Part shown: one piece after another, positions 51,269 through 60,749 of the stretch | How the letters are laid out: every line of letters begins with the position of its first letter | Position numbering within the stretch: position 1 is the stretch's first letter | Assembly (NCBI RefSeq): GCF_034092395.1 | Contig: NZ_CP139301.1 | Coordinates: 496,001 to 560,000 of the forward strand | Source: Prochlorococcus sp. MIT 1307 | GTDB taxonomy: Bacteria > Cyanobacteriota > Cyanobacteriia > PCC-6307 > Cyanobiaceae | Reading direction: 5' to 3' | DNA length: 64,000 nt | Position numbers and translations under genes: made by a program | Notes under the pieces: generated by a model | The model's input: the letters and a program-made list of their open reading frames with translations, nothing else | The model's database searches: none | Told to the model about the DNA's origin: nothing

Positions 51269-51501
51269 ATGACTGCGACGGGTAAAACCCATGTGCCGCA
51301 GTCACTTATCGGATACTGAACCACCGTGCCGTGCGAGCCCCAGCGTTCGACCTGGATAAACCAGAAGGGGATTCAAAGTGGGGCTTCGTTTCCAGCAACA
51401 AGGCTGGTATACGTCACCTTCACGACAGTCTCCCCAAATCGAAAGAGAGTCAGATCAGAGCACTAGAAAAGGCCGTCACCAACAAAGCAGTTCCAGCCTA
51501 A
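51269..51501 (+). pseudogene. Frameshifted small gene, higher G+C
   Basis: ATG at 51269 opens MTATGKTHVPQSLIGY and stops at 51317. From about 51305 another frame reads TYRILNHRAVRAPAFDLD, KPEGDSKWGFVSSNKAGI and a helical end RALEKAVTNKAVPA, closing at TAA 51499-51501. Together they make one plausible soluble protein of about 77 residues, so a one- or two-base indel near codon 13 seems to have broken it, unless frameshifting is used. The G+C is visibly higher than in the island to its left. Family not recognised. Confidence 0.6.
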
Positions 51502-51508
51502 TTTAAAC

Positions 51509-52705
51509 CTATGAAGTCAGATTCAAAGGCCAAATCGAACGAATACTTTCTAATCCTCTAAGCGCCTCCTCCCTCCTTGCTTGAGCATTATCTGAATAAA
51601 GAAGAAGAGTGACATGTCCAAGTTTTCTTCCAGGTATTTCTTTGTTTTTTTGATACCAATGAAGATGAGCGCCATTAATTCGTTTCAATTCAGCAAGTCG
51701 GTCATTCAGTGGGGGAGCCTTCTCTACAGGCAAGCCAAGTAAATTAACCATAATTGCTCCAGGAACAATAAGTTCTGGGTCTGGGACAGGAATATCAGCT
51801 GCTATACAAACTTGTTGATCAAATTGACTGCTATTGCATGCTTCTATTGAGAAATGAGCTGAGTTATGGGTACGTGGGGCAACTTCATTAACAAGTAAGC
51901 CTTTAGGTCCATAGAAAAATTCAATAGCGATTACACCTACATAATTCAATTTAGTCAACAAAGATGCAACCATGTTATAAGCCAGCGCCTGAACAGAATG
52001 ACTAACTTCGGCAGGCGCAAGAACCCAATCACATACTTGGTTAAACTGATGAGTTTGAGAAAGTGGAAAGGCCCTAATTCGACCTTCTAAATCTCTGCTT
52101 GCAACCAGAGCTAGCTCCTTCTCATAAGGCACCCATTCCTCAATCAACCAATCCTTAGAATCTACAGATTGCAGGAGCTCATTAAGGTCATCAAAACTAT
52201 TAATAACCTTTGTACCCTTTCCGTCATAGCCACCTTTACCAGATTTAGCCATTAAAGGAAAGTTCCACCCACTAGGTAGTTTTGAAAATCCGAGTTTCTC
52301 CGAAGACAATTGCATCCACTCAGGTCCTGGTATTTCAAGAGCATCTAGAAGTTGACGTTGTGAAATCTTATTTATTAAAGGATCAATTGCTGCAAGGGAA
52401 GGAATAAAACAGCCTTTTTCTGTCTCTAATTTTGCCAACTCCTCAATATTGACCCATTCATTCTCAAAGGTCACGGAAGAGCAAGCATTTATAAGTTGAC
52501 TTGTACCAAAAGCATCTTGAGTTTCAGCTAAAATAAGACTATTAGCTTTTTTCGCAGCAGGGTCACTATGAGATTCTGCTTGAACAATCACTTCCACATT
52601 GCGTCCTTTCGCCGCTTCAACCAACATTTGAGCAAGCTGTCCTCCTCCCACAACTCCAATTACAGAATTCATTAGAACATTCTTTGATAATGAAGCAGTA
52701 GCCAT
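51509..52705 (-). CDS. purK: N5-CAIR synthetase PurK
   Basis: This 398-residue ATP-grasp enzyme of purine synthesis carboxylates AIR to N5-CAIR using ATP and bicarbonate. It has GVVGGGQLAQMLVEAAKGRN at the start, KSGKGGYDGKGTKVI in the ATP-grasp region, and a NEVAPRTHNSAHFSIEAC segment that is diagnostic of PurK. ATG at 52705 gives the normal start. Length is typical. It is divergent from aroB across a structured spacer. Confidence 0.95.
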   Translation of the reverse strand: MATASLSKNVLMNSVIGVVGGGQLAQMLVEAAKGRNVEVIVQAESHSDPAAKKANSLILAETQDAFGTSQLINACSSVTFENEWVNIEELAKLETEKGCFIPSLAAIDPLINKISQRQLLDALEIPGPEWMQLSSEKLGFSKLPSGWNFPLMAKSGKGGYDGKGTKVINSFDDLNELLQSVDSKDWLIEEWVPYEKELALVASRDLEGRIRAFPLSQTHQFNQVCDWVLAPAEVSHSVQALAYNMVASLLTKLNYVGVIAIEFFYGPKGLLVNEVAPRTHNSAHFSIEACNSSQFDQQVCIAADIPVPDPELIVPGAIMVNLLGLPVEKAPPLNDRLAELKRINGAHLHWYQKNKEIPGRKLGHVTLLLYSDNAQARREEALRGLESIRSIWPLNLTS

Positions 52706-52781
52706 TTAAAGCTAAAAAGCATCCAATAATGCAAGCTTGAGAGCTCACAAACAAGAATCTATTGCCAAATGAGCCACCCAT

Positions 52782-52915
52782 ACGAGTTTTACAACTCGTT
52801 TAAGCTTTAAGCCTATAAAAGGGCTTACCTTCTATTAGAAGTCATTCAAGCAAGGCTTAACCACAAAAGCCTATTAATTCAGAAGCAAATTGTTAGCAAT
52901 GAAGTGAAATGACTT
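52782..52915. ncRNA. Structured purK-aroB spacer, candidate 6S (Yfr7) RNA
   Basis: This spacer is rich in perfect inverted repeats: ACGAGTT/AACTCGT (52782-52799, loop TTAC), AAGCC/GGCTT (52809-52826), AAGTCATT (52839-52846) pairing with AATGACTT (52908-52915), and inside it AGGCTT/AAGCCT (52853-52872). An outer GTTTAAG/CTTAAAAC pairing is also possible. Cyanobacterial 6S RNA genes are known to lie next to purK, which suggests but does not prove that identity. The strand is undetermined, and the ends given are those of the outermost clear stems. Confidence 0.4.
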
Positions 52916-52946
52916 AAAACAGTGCATTGCATCCAGGCAAAATATC

Positions 52947-54095
52947 ATGAAAAACACTTGCTTAGATATCTTGGAGGTTACAGATCAATCCACCCGTCGT
53001 ATTCCCGTTGAAATCTCTAGGAAACCTTATGAAATCATCATTGGGAAAGGCATACTTCATCGTATTGGTGAAGAACTGAATAAAGCAGGGATAAAAAAAG
53101 GAGTAAAAATTCTAGTAGTTACCAATAGCGATGTAGCAGAACCATATAGCGATCTTTTTATAAAGAGCCTTAAGGAAAGTGGATATGAACCAACTCTACT
53201 AATTATTAAGGCTGGTGAAAGTCAAAAAAATCCTTCAAGTATCAGCCTTATTCACGATGCGGCATTTGCAGCAAAACTCGAAAGAGGGTCGCTGATGATT
53301 GCATTTGGTGGAGGCGTTGTAGGAGATATGACAGGATTTGCAGCAGCAACATGGCTAAGAGGCGTTTCAGTAGTTCAAGTACCCACAACACTTCTAGCCA
53401 TGGTGGACGCCTCAATAGGCGGAAAAACAGGTGTTAATCACAAAGGAGGAAAAAACCTTATAGGGGCTTTTCATCAACCAAAACTAGTATTAATAGACCC
53501 CTTAACATTAAAAACACTTCCTGTGCGAGAGTTTCGCGCAGGAATGGCTGAGGTCATTAAATATGCTGTAATAGGAGATACAAAACTTTTCAGTCTCCTT
53601 GAAAAGCATAACGACCTTAGCGATTTAATAGAATTAGATTATGAAACTCTAGAAGAGATTATTAGTCGTTCGTGTTCATCTAAGGCCAATATTGTAGCCT
53701 TAGACGAGCATGAAAGTGGTATCAGAGCAATCCTTAATTATGGGCACACATTAGGTCACGCTATTGAAACTCTATGTGGTTATGGAACCTGGCTACATGG
53801 AGAGGCAGTTTCGATAGGAATGGTTGCAATTGGAGAGCTTGCAATACAGCTTGGAAGCTGGAGTGAAGATGATGCGAATAGACAAAAAGCTCTACTAAAG
53901 AAAGCAGGGCTGCCTACAACTTGGCCCAAATTAAATATAGAAGATGTATGTCAAAGCTTACTAGGAGATAAAAAAGTAAAAGAAGGAAAAATATGCTTTA
54001 TTATCCCAAAGAAGATTGGCGTGGTAGGAATAAAAGATGATGTTAATATTAGTTCTATCAAGGAATGTTTATCTAGAATTAGCCATCTGGATTAG
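52947..54095 (+). CDS. aroB: 3-dehydroquinate synthase AroB
   Basis: This 382-residue enzyme is the second step of the shikimate pathway, converting DAHP to 3-dehydroquinate with NAD and a divalent metal. It shows the NAD-binding FGGGVVGDMTGFAAATWLRG, QVPTTLLAMVDASIGGKTGV and the metal region LNYGHTLGHAIETL. These are all intact. ATG at 52947 is used. Its 3' end overlaps the converging MidA-like gene by 17 bp, so the two messages would be mutually antisense at their ends. Confidence 0.96.
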   Translation: MKNTCLDILEVTDQSTRRIPVEISRKPYEIIIGKGILHRIGEELNKAGIKKGVKILVVTNSDVAEPYSDLFIKSLKESGYEPTLLIIKAGESQKNPSSISLIHDAAFAAKLERGSLMIAFGGGVVGDMTGFAAATWLRGVSVVQVPTTLLAMVDASIGGKTGVNHKGGKNLIGAFHQPKLVLIDPLTLKTLPVREFRAGMAEVIKYAVIGDTKLFSLLEKHNDLSDLIELDYETLEEIISRSCSSKANIVALDEHESGIRAILNYGHTLGHAIETLCGYGTWLHGEAVSIGMVAIGELAIQLGSWSEDDANRQKALLKKAGLPTTWPKLNIEDVCQSLLGDKKVKEGKICFIIPKKIGVVGIKDDVNISSIKECLSRISHLD

Positions 54096-55323
54096 CAAGG
54101 AACTTAGTAGTTAAACTTCCTTTTAAATATCTATTTTCATTATCCACTTGAAAAGCCATCCATCTAAATTCCCCTAAGCCAGCAGGGTCAACTAAACGAA
54201 GTAAAGCTTCTCTTCTAGCCAAGGCAGCTGCTAATTGATCATTTGGAAGTTTCTGTAAAGAATAAAGACGTTCAGAAAGACCCAAAGCCAAAAGGGCCAA
54301 CCCTTGTCTTGCCTCTCCCAAGTAATTCCAATTGCTTTTATCAGCAAAAAACTTAAGTACATCAATGCAAAGATGTGAAGTAATATCATAATATCCAGGA
54401 TTATTAAGGACTTCGGAACTTGCGGATTGATTTCTATAACTCATAAGTGTGCCATTATTTCTTGATGCTTTGTAATACCGGCCTGCTTCTAATGCATAGT
54501 CAATAATCAACATAGAGCCAAATATTAATGACTTAGAGGCTTTGGACATCCATTGCTTCAAATCTAGATGTAACTCACTACACCAACCATTAGAAATGTC
54601 TTCTGGTGGTATTTGAATAGAAAGTGTATCTTGAAACTCTGACAAGGATTCTTTGATATTTAATGAAAGTGGAAGTTCTACATAAGAAAGTTTTTGTTTA
54701 GACCTAACTACCTGAAGTTTAATACCTTGTCTAAAAAGTTCTCCATCACGAAAAATTATTCTTTCAACAGGAAGTGCATCAAGAACCTCATGGGCTAATA
54801 TTACACCAATAACAGGGTTTTCCGACAATTCATCTAAGGAGGCCCATCTTATTGGAATGGTTGATATAGAACTTAGAAGTTTCTTTTGTTTTTCAATCAT
54901 ACCTTCATTTATATCAACCAACAAAAGCTCTAATTTACTAAAGATATATGGAGAGATTTCACTAATTACACGTATCAAATCAAAGACAAGGTCTCCTTCA
55001 CCAGGACCAGCTTCGATCAATGACAGTGGGAGATTATTAATATTTTTCTTTTGCAATTGTTCTAGCCAATCAACTAGTTGGCATCCCAAAAGCTCTGCGA
55101 ACTCACTTCCCAAAGAAGGTGAAGTAGCGAAGTCCCCTTTTCTTCCAAGCTTTAAATGACCTGAAGAGTATGCACCATGTTCAGGGTCATTTAAAGCCCA
55201 ATCCATGTATTGATGAAAGCTAATACTCCCACCAGCATCAGAGATTTTATTTGCTATCCATTCTGGACAATGCGCAGATGAGCCATCCATTAGAGAGAAT
55301 GCCCATGAGTGATATGACTTCAT
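54079..55323 (-). CDS. MidA/NDUFAF7-like protein arginine methyltransferase family
   Basis: This 414-residue class I methyltransferase of the DUF185/MidA family is related to mitochondrial NDUFAF7, which methylates a complex I subunit. GRKGDFATSPSLGSEFAELL and LIEAGPGEGDLVFDLIRV (SAM site) are the diagnostic segments. ATG at 55323 overlaps the ATG of the divergent psb32-like gene in a shared CATG, leaving no promoter space, so a downstream ATG at 55290 (MDGSSAHCPEW) is also likely. In cyanobacteria a role with NDH-1 is conceivable. Confidence 0.88.
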   Translation of the reverse strand: MKSYHSWAFSLMDGSSAHCPEWIANKISDAGGSISFHQYMDWALNDPEHGAYSSGHLKLGRKGDFATSPSLGSEFAELLGCQLVDWLEQLQKKNINNLPLSLIEAGPGEGDLVFDLIRVISEISPYIFSKLELLLVDINEGMIEKQKKLLSSISTIPIRWASLDELSENPVIGVILAHEVLDALPVERIIFRDGELFRQGIKLQVVRSKQKLSYVELPLSLNIKESLSEFQDTLSIQIPPEDISNGWCSELHLDLKQWMSKASKSLIFGSMLIIDYALEAGRYYKASRNNGTLMSYRNQSASSEVLNNPGYYDITSHLCIDVLKFFADKSNWNYLGEARQGLALLALGLSERLYSLQKLPNDQLAAALARREALLRLVDPAGLGEFRWMAFQVDNENRYLKGSLTTKFLANPDG

Positions 55324-56128
55324 GGGATTTAATCACAGGATAAGACCCTTGCTTGGTCTTCTTGCTTTATTGGTTTCTTTCATTCTCTGTAGCCCGGTTT
55401 TTTCTTATGACAATCCAGACCTTCTTCCTGAAGAAGCAACACCAATAATTGATCTAGCTAAAACACTTAATGACAACCAAAGAGTCGAGCTGGAAAAATC
55501 ACTGAATGATTACGAGGAAGAAACAGGATGGAAGATCAGAGTTCTCTCCCAATACGACAGGACTCCTGGACTTGCAGTACGTAAATTCTGGGATCTTGAT
55601 GAGCGCAGTTTGTTAGTGATAGCTGATCCTCGAGGAGGAAACCTTCTCAATTTCAATGTAGGAGATGCTCTATATGCACTTATGCCAAGAACATTCTGGG
55701 TAGAACTTCAAACGCGCTATGGGAATCAATACTATGTAAAAGACAACGGAGAGGATGGTGCGATCCTAGGTGCAATTTCTTCAGTAGAGGGTTGTCTTAA
55801 CAAAGGAGGCTGTCAAGTTGTTCCAGGCTTACCAAGAGAACAATGGTTGTTTACATTAACGACCTCAATATTAGGTGGATTTATAGCAGGTTTTGCGGCT
55901 TTTCCTCGCAGGGAGGGAGACATAATTGCATGGCCTTGGTTACTTCTATTATCACCTCTTTGGGCCATGCTTTTTGGGGTATTTGGCATTGCCCCAGTAA
56001 TTTCAAGAACTACAGATTTACTTCCTCTAGTAAGAAATAGTTTAGGTTTTATAAGTGCACTTATTACTGCATATCTATTTGCCCAAGAAACAATTGGGAA
56101 AAATCTAAATTCAAATTCTGATATTTAA
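55322..56128 (+). CDS. Psb32-like TPM-domain protein
   Basis: This 268-residue protein has a signal peptide (LLGLLALLVSFILCSPVFS), a TPM domain (LDDNQR-like NDNQRVELEKSLNDYEEETG, then RVLSQYDRTPGLAV and KFWDLDERSLLVIADPRGGN), and two or three C-terminal helices (TLTTSILGGFIAGFAAF, WPWLLLLSPLWAMLFGVFG). This matches Psb32, which aids photosystem II protection and repair in the thylakoid lumen. ATG at 55322 shares CATG with the MidA-like gene on the other strand. Confidence 0.85.
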   Translation: MGFNHRIRPLLGLLALLVSFILCSPVFSYDNPDLLPEEATPIIDLAKTLNDNQRVELEKSLNDYEEETGWKIRVLSQYDRTPGLAVRKFWDLDERSLLVIADPRGGNLLNFNVGDALYALMPRTFWVELQTRYGNQYYVKDNGEDGAILGAISSVEGCLNKGGCQVVPGLPREQWLFTLTTSILGGFIAGFAAFPRREGDIIAWPWLLLLSPLWAMLFGVFGIAPVISRTTDLLPLVRNSLGFISALITAYLFAQETIGKNLNSNSDI

Positions 56129-56156
56129 CATATAAAGTTCATAATAAGTTATAACC

Positions 56157-56175
56157 AGAGGAAATTCATTCCTCT
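56157..56175. terminator. Hairpin between converging genes
   Basis: AGAGGAA (56157-56163) and TTCCTCT (56169-56175) form a 7-bp stem with loop ATTCA in the spacer between the converging psb32-like and metallophosphatase genes. T-runs are weak on both sides, so it is a possible bidirectional terminator. Confidence 0.45.
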
Positions 56176-56234
56176 AATATTCATCAAGTAAATCTTTAAG
56201 ATAGGTTAATTAATATTGTATAAGGTTGATACTA

Positions 56235-57089
56235 TTATACAAGCGATCTATTTGATCTGTTTAATAGTATTTCCTCAGAAGCAATTGAGGTGTCATTTCT
56301 AAACCATCGATGAGAAACATAATCCAAATGACCATTAAGAAATTGAACCCAAGAAAGATGGTGCAAGATATTTCCATCTTTGTCCAGCTTTCTTCGAGGT
56401 ACACATGCAGCGTTTAAATAAATCGTTCCCCAACGATCCTCAAAAAATGTTTTTCGAGCTTTATTTCCACGTTTCAATGAATGATGCATATGGCCAAAAA
56501 CAACCAAATCGGGAATTCGCTTTTTCCTTATCTGATCAATAGCGAGCTCAAGATCTTTATCCCCCCAATCAACCGCAGGCAATCTCCAATCTCTACCACA
56601 AGGGCTGTCTGCATCTGAGCCAAGCCCTGTAGGGCCAGAATGAGCAAGGATCACCAATGGCATCGCCTCACAGGCATCCTCAGCCGCTAAAACAATCCGG
56701 TTAACAGATTCCTGAAGTGTAATTGGACCAAAAACTCCAACAACCTCAGGCGAAAGGTAAAACCCACCTCCAGCACTACATGGACGTGCCCCCACTACAG
56801 CAATCTTTGGAGATTGCCAGTTCCTCAACCCCCATCCACAATGAATATTTCCCAGGATGTTTAACTGAAGTCTTAACAACTCACCAGTGAGGTCATAACC
56901 ACGATCATGATTACCAAGAATCAAAGCGGTGGGGATATTCAGGTTTTTTATTGCTTTTACAAGCCTGACATCAGCCTCTCCTAAATCGCCAACGAACAGG
57001 ACTCCATCAGGAGCCAGCTGAATTAGAAGCTCATGGTCATCATCCAACCAATCACCATGAAGATCTCCAGCTATAGCAATGGTAAGAAT
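56235..57089 (-). CDS. Metallophosphatase (TIGR04168-like), non-canonical start
   Basis: This calcineurin-type metallophosphatase shows FVGDLGEADVRLV, ILGNHDRGYD and VVFGHMHHSL, the second to fourth metal-binding motifs. The first motif GDLHGDW lies 14 codons upstream of the only TTG (57047), in the reading ILTIAIAGDLHGDWL, so translation must begin earlier. No ATG, GTG or TTG exists between GDLHGD and the previous in-frame stop; ATT at 57089 or CTG at 57095 are the candidates. A start at 57047 would leave an enzyme without its first metal ligands. Substrate is unknown. Confidence 0.85.
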   Translation of the reverse strand: MLTIAIAGDLHGDWLDDDHELLIQLAPDGVLFVGDLGEADVRLVKAIKNLNIPTALILGNHDRGYDLTGELLRLQLNILGNIHCGWGLRNWQSPKIAVVGARPCSAGGGFYLSPEVVGVFGPITLQESVNRIVLAAEDACEAMPLVILAHSGPTGLGSDADSPCGRDWRLPAVDWGDKDLELAIDQIRKKRIPDLVVFGHMHHSLKRGNKARKTFFEDRWGTIYLNAACVPRRKLDKDGNILHHLSWVQFLNGHLDYVSHRWFRNDTSIASEEILLNRSNRSLV

Positions 57090-57148
57090 TGACAGGTTTT
57101 GTGAATAGGCTGGATCTATACTGACTCAAATTGCGTATTTGAACTCTG

Positions 57149-58120
57149 ATTACCGCTGTTTCCGCCTACCAGACGGTTTCACCGGTTCCCCAGAACAGGG
57201 AAGCTCAACTCAAAGCCATTAATTTGCTGCGCAAAGAAAGGAATGCAATCATCCTTGCTCACTATTACCAAGACGCGGAAATACAAGATATAGCTGACTT
57301 CATTGGAGATTCACTGGAGCTATCAAGAAAAGCTGCAAATACAACTGCAGATGTAATAGTTTTTTGTGGCGTACATTTCATGGCAGAAACTGCAAAAATT
57401 CTTTGTCCCCAAAAAACAGTTCTAATTCCAGACTTAGATGCAGGATGCACATTGGCAGATGATTGCCCTGCTGAAGAATTTGAGAATTTTCGCAAACAAC
57501 ACCCTGACCACTTTGTAATCAGCTACATAAATTGCACTGCCTCTGTAAAAGCCCAAAGCGATCTAATATGCACAAGTAGTAATGCTGTAGATTTAGTCAA
57601 GCAGTTACCGAAGGATCGCCCAATATTATTTGCTCCAGATCAAAATCTTGGGAGATGGGTTCAAAAGAAAAGTAAGCGTAAGCTTACCTTTTGGCCAGGC
57701 AGGTGCATTGTTCATGAGTCATTTAGTGAAGAAGCTTTAATCAAATTGAAGCTTAAATATCCACAGGCTGAAGTAATCGCACATCCAGAATGTCAAAGTA
57801 ATTTGCTAGAGCTAGCTGATTTCATAGGTTCAACTAGCAAATTACTTAAGCATTCTGAAATAAGCTTAGCGAAATCATTTATTGTCCTAACGGAGCCAGG
57901 AATACTTCATCAAATGCGCCTAAGACTGCCGGGCAAAACTTTTTTAGAGGTACCAGGGATTGATGGTTGTAGTTGCAATGCATGTCCCTACATGCGTTTA
58001 AATACTTTAGATAAAGTCTTAACTTGTCTTGAAACAATGAAGCCCCAAATCAATATGGACGAAAATTTAAGAAGAAAAGCACTTAAACCAATTGAACTTA
58101 TGCTCAGCATGAGCAAATAA
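57149..58120 (+). CDS. nadA: Quinolinate synthase NadA, non-canonical start
   Basis: This is an iron-sulfur enzyme of NAD synthesis that condenses iminoaspartate and dihydroxyacetone phosphate to quinolinate. It has [49 protein letters not shown], and the cluster-binding C-terminus [17 protein letters not shown] at 57224 would give 298 residues, but the frame is open upstream and reads [20 protein letters not shown], as expected for an N-terminus; ATT 57149 or CTG 57146 could start it (323 residues). It diverges from the metallophosphatase gene, 59 bp between their likely starts. Confidence 0.92.
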   Translation: MTAVSAYQTVSPVPQNREAQLKAINLLRKERNAIILAHYYQDAEIQDIADFIGDSLELSRKAANTTADVIVFCGVHFMAETAKILCPQKTVLIPDLDAGCTLADDCPAEEFENFRKQHPDHFVISYINCTASVKAQSDLICTSSNAVDLVKQLPKDRPILFAPDQNLGRWVQKKSKRKLTFWPGRCIVHESFSEEALIKLKLKYPQAEVIAHPECQSNLLELADFIGSTSKLLKHSEISLAKSFIVLTEPGILHQMRLRLPGKTFLEVPGIDGCSCNACPYMRLNTLDKVLTCLETMKPQINMDENLRRKALKPIELMLSMSK

Positions 58121-58125
58121 TCCAA

Positions 58126-59520
58126 CTACCTCAAAGCAAATTGAAGATTGGTCGTTTCCAATTGGAATGTTGTATTAGCTTTCGATTTCTTAATCATCTT
58201 TATAAGTTCAGTTTCAGCAACCATATATTGAGTATCCCTAGATGTAGCAATATCTTCCTTTGTAAATTTCAAAGCATTCTTTTCTGACATCTTCGACTCA
58301 ATATCAGGCTTGATTCCATTCTTATGAATGTCTTTACCTTTTGGAGTTAGATACTTTGCAATAGTTACTGTTAAGCCAGAACCATCAGAAAGTGCTCTTA
58401 CTGATTGAACAAGACCTTTGCCAAATGTCTTCTGACCAACAAGAATACCTCTGTTGTTGTCTTGTATGGCTCCAGAAAGAATTTCACTAGCACTGGCAGA
58501 GCCATTATCAACCAATACGACAACAGGGCGGCTAGTCAATGCCTTTCCATTGGCACGTCTTATATCTTTTATTCCATCTCTAGTCTGTGTACTAACAATT
58601 GTCCCCTGATCTAACCATAATCTTGCAATTTCGATACTTGCCTCTAGTAATCCGCCTGGGTTACTTCTCAAATCAAGAACATAACCAAGTGCAACCTGGT
58701 TTTCTAGATTATTAATAGCATTACGCATTTCACGTACAGAATTAGCGTTAAACTGTTTTAAGCGAATATAACCAATCTTAGTTCCAGATTTTGTCTGGTT
58801 TAACTGACTATCAACTGCATTAATTTCGATTTTATCTCTAAGCAAACTAAAACTTAATAATTGATTCTCTCGCATTATTCCAAGTTTTACTTCTGTTCCC
58901 TTTCTTCCTCTAATTAACCTAACTGCCTTTTCTATACTCATACCTTTTGTAGATTGATCGTCAATTGATACGATCACATCCTTAGACTTAATGCCAGCAT
59001 TAAAGGCAGGAGTTCCTTTTATAGGAGACACAACAATCAAGTTATTTGTCTCTTTATCTAAAGACAACTGTATGCCAACACCAGTTAATCTACCTTGAGT
59101 GTCAATTCTCATTTCATTGAATTCCTTAGGGTCAAGAAAACGTGTATAAGGGTCATCTAAGACCGCAAGCATGCCTCTAATAGCTTCATGAGATTCAGAG
59201 GAGTCAACATATGTTGCTCCAAGTATTGATCTACGGAGTTTTAACCAGTTTCCAGAGTCGAAACTCCCAGATGAATCCAAATAGTCTCTATATACAATTT
59301 GCCACACTTGGTCTATAACCTCTTTCGGACTTTCTTTTATCAAAGTAGAAGTATTTTTTGGGAATCCAAAACCTGGAAGAATGGACAAGCTGAATGCTGA
59401 AATAGCAGTTATAGAAGAAGATAAAAGCCAGGAGGAATTCAGTTTCAACTGTAAATTAATAGCACTTTTTATTGAGCAAAATTGACTCTTAATTCTTAGG
59501 TTCTTTAATGATTCTATCAA
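58126..59520 (-). CDS. C-terminal processing peptidase CtpA-type (S41)
   Basis: This 464-residue serine protease has an N-terminal membrane or signal segment ([20 protein letters not shown]), a PDZ domain (about residues 135-225, with [18 protein letters not shown]) and an S41 catalytic domain. The catalytic dyad is S343 in [13 protein letters not shown] and K368 in TFGKGLVQ, 25 residues apart as in the D1-processing enzyme. It cleaves exported proteins such as precursor D1; which paralogue this is remains uncertain. The start is TTG at 59520, overlapping the ispG stop (TTGA). Confidence 0.93.
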   Translation of the reverse strand: MIESLKNLRIKSQFCSIKSAINLQLKLNSSWLLSSSITAISAFSLSILPGFGFPKNTSTLIKESPKEVIDQVWQIVYRDYLDSSGSFDSGNWLKLRRSILGATYVDSSESHEAIRGMLAVLDDPYTRFLDPKEFNEMRIDTQGRLTGVGIQLSLDKETNNLIVVSPIKGTPAFNAGIKSKDVIVSIDDQSTKGMSIEKAVRLIRGRKGTEVKLGIMRENQLLSFSLLRDKIEINAVDSQLNQTKSGTKIGYIRLKQFNANSVREMRNAINNLENQVALGYVLDLRSNPGGLLEASIEIARLWLDQGTIVSTQTRDGIKDIRRANGKALTSRPVVVLVDNGSASASEILSGAIQDNNRGILVGQKTFGKGLVQSVRALSDGSGLTVTIAKYLTPKGKDIHKNGIKPDIESKMSEKNALKFTKEDIATSRDTQYMVAETELIKMIKKSKANTTFQLETTNLQFALR

Positions 59521-60749
59521 TTTCTATCCACCCATTTTCCATCTTCTTTGATCAAGTCAATCAAAGCATCGACACCCTCATCTTCAGGTACTTTGCGTAT
59601 TTCGTCCCTCCCTCGATAGAGTGCGATTACGCCTGGACCTTTTCCAACATATCCATAATCTGCATCAGCCATTTCACCCGGCCCATTAACAATACAACCC
59701 ATAACGGCTATATCCAGACCTGTCAAATGAGAAGTCGCATTTCTAACTTTTTTTACTACTTCCTCAAGATTAAATAATGTACGACCGCAACTTGGACAAC
59801 TAATATATTCCACCATGGTTTTTCTCAAGCCAACGGCCTGAAGAATGGAATAGCAAACGGGTATTTCTTTTTCGGGTGCTTCTGTAAGAGAAACTCGAAT
59901 TGTATCTCCAATTCCTTCAGACAAAAGTGTTGCTATACCTACGGTGCTTTTAATACGTCCATAGTCCCCATCCCCTGCTTCAGTTACTCCAAGATGCAAA
60001 GGATAATTGAAACCTTCTTTATCCATTGTATCTGCCATCAACCTATACGCAGCAAGCATTACTGGTGCCCTTGACGCCTTCATAGAAATGACAATATTAT
60101 GAAAATCAAGGGAATCACATATACGAATAAATTCCATTGCAGATTCAACCATGCCAAGAGGGGTGTCACCGTAAGTAAACAACATCCTCTCTGCTAAAGA
60201 GCCATGATTAACTCCTATTCGAAGAGCCTTATCTTGTTGCTTTAACTTATTAACAAGTGGTTCAAATCTTTCAACAATTCGATCTGCAATTGCCTTGTTT
60301 TCTTCAGCTGTAAATTCTGTACGATTTGGATCGGCTTTTTCAAAAACAAAAAGGCCTGGATTAATTCGAACCTTATCTACATGATTAGCAACTTCCAAGG
60401 CAATTTTCATTCCATTATGATGAACATCTGCGATCAAAGGAACTGGTTGATAAGTACTTTCTAAGCGTTTTTTTATTTCACCTACAGCTTTGGCATGAGC
60501 CAGACTTGGAACCGTAAGCCGTACCATCTCGCAACCAATTTCATGTAGCCGCCGAATAGCGGCTGTTGAGCCTTCAATATCAAGGGTGTCTTCATTAATC
60601 ATTGATTGCACCCTTACAGGGTGATCACTACCCATGGAAATATCTCCAACCATTACTGTTCGGGTAGTCCGACGATATATCTGAGTGTCATATCGCTTAG
60701 AGGAATTAGCTAAATCTGTCGCCAAATTATTGTTCAGAATGGCAGTCAT
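59517..60749 (-). CDS. ispG: HMBPP synthase IspG (GcpE)
   Basis: This 410-residue iron-sulfur enzyme of the MEP isoprenoid pathway converts MEcPP to HMBPP using ferredoxin. The N-terminal TIM barrel has [19 protein letters not shown]; the cluster site has CPSCGRTLF and [17 protein letters not shown] with the three cysteines. I choose ATG at 60749, which overlaps the upstream UDG stop in ATGA; an ATG three codons earlier (60758) is possible. Isoprenoids made here supply carotenoids, chlorophyll phytyl tails and quinones. Confidence 0.96.
   Translation of the reverse strand: MTAILNNNLATDLANSSKRYDTQIYRRTTRTVMVGDISMGSDHPVRVQSMINEDTLDIEGSTAAIRRLHEIGCEMVRLTVPSLAHAKAVGEIKKRLESTYQPVPLIADVHHNGMKIALEVANHVDKVRINPGLFVFEKADPNRTEFTAEENKAIADRIVERFEPLVNKLKQQDKALRIGVNHGSLAERMLFTYGDTPLGMVESAMEFIRICDSLDFHNIVISMKASRAPVMLAAYRLMADTMDKEGFNYPLHLGVTEAGDGDYGRIKSTVGIATLLSEGIGDTIRVSLTEAPEKEIPVCYSILQAVGLRKTMVEYISCPSCGRTLFNLEEVVKKVRNATSHLTGLDIAVMGCIVNGPGEMADADYGYVGKGPGVIALYRGRDEIRKVPEDEGVDALIDLIKEDGKWVDRN

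Noticed and set aside
51100-51324. Minus-strand frame of 74 codons over the repeats
   Set aside because: It reads through the tandem repeats and the frameshifted ORF; its repetitive VVLPVGPTKW product has no protein character.
44326-51501. Island as an integrated prophage or tycheposon
   Set aside because: No integrase, tRNA attachment site, terminase or replication gene is present in the window. Duplication and recombination explain what is seen, although transfer of parts (hli, higher-G+C ORF) is possible.
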